From JAAYUD01 sp041907665 (GTDB taxonomy: Bacteria; Bacteroidota; Bacteroidia; Bacteroidales; Bacteroidaceae), in NCBI GenBank assembly GCA_041907665.1, contig JAYRGW010000013.1:7728-71727 (forward strand): DNA of 64,000 nucleotides, written 5' to 3'. This document shows, piece after piece, positions 63,783 through 64,000 of the stretch. The translations under genes were made by a program, and so were the position numbers. Numbering within the stretch: the first letter of the stretch is position 1; the number at the start of each line of letters is the position of its first letter. The notes under the pieces are model-generated. The model searched no databases, was not told where the DNA came from, and saw only the letters and a list, made by a program, of their open reading frames with translations.

Positions 63783-63916
63783 AAAAAATCAGACGTATGT
63801 CACCACCGTAACTAACGGATGTTGTTGGAGAAACTAACGTTAGTTGTAACGATAACTTCTGTTAGTTACCGCAGTAACATCCGTTAGTTACGGTGGTGAC
63901 ATACGTCTGATTTTTT
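63783..63916. repeat. 22-nt-period repeat array C with 41-bp perfect inverted arms
   Basis: Arm 63783-63823 is the exact reverse complement of 63876-63916, 41 bp without mismatch, around a 52-nt centre. GTTAGTT starts at 63839, 63861 and 63883, exactly 22 nt apart, and AACTAACGTTAGTT is a further palindrome in the centre. The whole block aligns with the reverse complement of 387-516. It lies in the gene-free end of the window, behind the LruC terminator. Confidence 0.92.
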
Positions 63917-63950
63917 GCAAGGTGAGACAAGTTCACAGTCGCCGTTGTCG

Positions 63951-64000
63951 TATGTTAGTTTTTTCGGTGACGTCCTTAAGTTTTCGGAAAAACTAACATA
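63951..64000. repeat. related palindromic element E, cut by the window end
   Basis: TATGTTAGTTTTT (from 63951) faces AAAAACTAACATA at the last 13 bases of the window, around TCGGTGACGTCCTTAAG. The first 35 or so bases nearly match 48872-48908. AGTT recurs at 63957 and 63979, 22 nt apart. It may continue past the window. Confidence 0.75.

Noticed and set aside
63783..63916. Transcription terminator of the LruC gene
   Set aside because: A normal terminator with a T-run already lies at 63657-63690, and the 41-bp arms and 22-nt period are unlike terminators.

Overview
The window reads as chromosome of a low-GC Bacteroidales bacterium. Grounds: a SusC/SusD pair under ECF-sigma/FecR control, DUF5686 and LruC-domain surface proteins, an M16 protease of Bacteroidetes type, C69 dipeptidase, and many promoters with the Bacteroidetes -7 box TAnnTTTG (for example 14092-14099 and 57137-57144). 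I cannot name the genus. No rRNA or tRNA gene was seen.

Layout. 1-9 kb: a tail of an upstream gene and a 53-codon basic protein, a 22-nt-period repeat array, a MATE exporter, a C69 dipeptidase, and a TolC / membrane-fusion / two-permease exporter operon with no ATPase gene. 9-17.4 kb: housekeeping genes (mrp, trmB, ilvE, xseA-xseB, an SUI1/YciH factor, a DUF5686 outer-membrane protein, xth). 17.7-21.6 kb: a single 1292-residue adenylation-carrier-multimembrane protein resembling Pls/PosA-type (epsilon-poly-lysine synthetase-like) NRPS proteins. 21.9-29.7 kb: M16 protease, a YefM/YoeB toxin-antitoxin pair, a GH78 alpha-L-rhamnosidase and a PAP2 phosphatase.

29.7-39.7 kb is an accessory block: an intact hipBA pair between two 246-bp direct repeats, a VapE-like P-loop gene and an HU-like gene diverging from a 22-nt-period palindromic array, an IS982-type transposase remnant, a second and decayed hip locus, and a large SF1 helicase with a DUF2726-like nuclease tail.

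39.8-49.7 kb is a nutrient-uptake locus on the minus strand: two near-identical ECF sigma factors, FecR, SusC, SusD and a secreted alkaline-phosphatase-superfamily enzyme with a PA14 domain. 49.9-58.6 kb: a tandem Rid-domain protein, a metal-efflux operon (small Cys/His-rich protein, an RND pump fused to its outer-membrane channel, and an adaptor lipoprotein) and a GH5 enzyme. 58.7-63.6 kb: a seven-repeat propeller lipoprotein, a TsaC/Sua5 enzyme, ruvA and an LruC-domain lipoprotein. The window ends in a second 22-nt-period array with 41-bp perfect inverted arms that is homologous to the array near position 400.

The signals most worth following are the polylysine-synthetase-like protein, with a binding pocket that reads like a lysine code, and the family of repeat arrays. 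Five arrays place an AGTT (or its complement) every 22 nt. One lies in a 217-bp block present in only one copy of a duplicated sigma-factor segment, and another lies between the VapE-like and HU-like genes.
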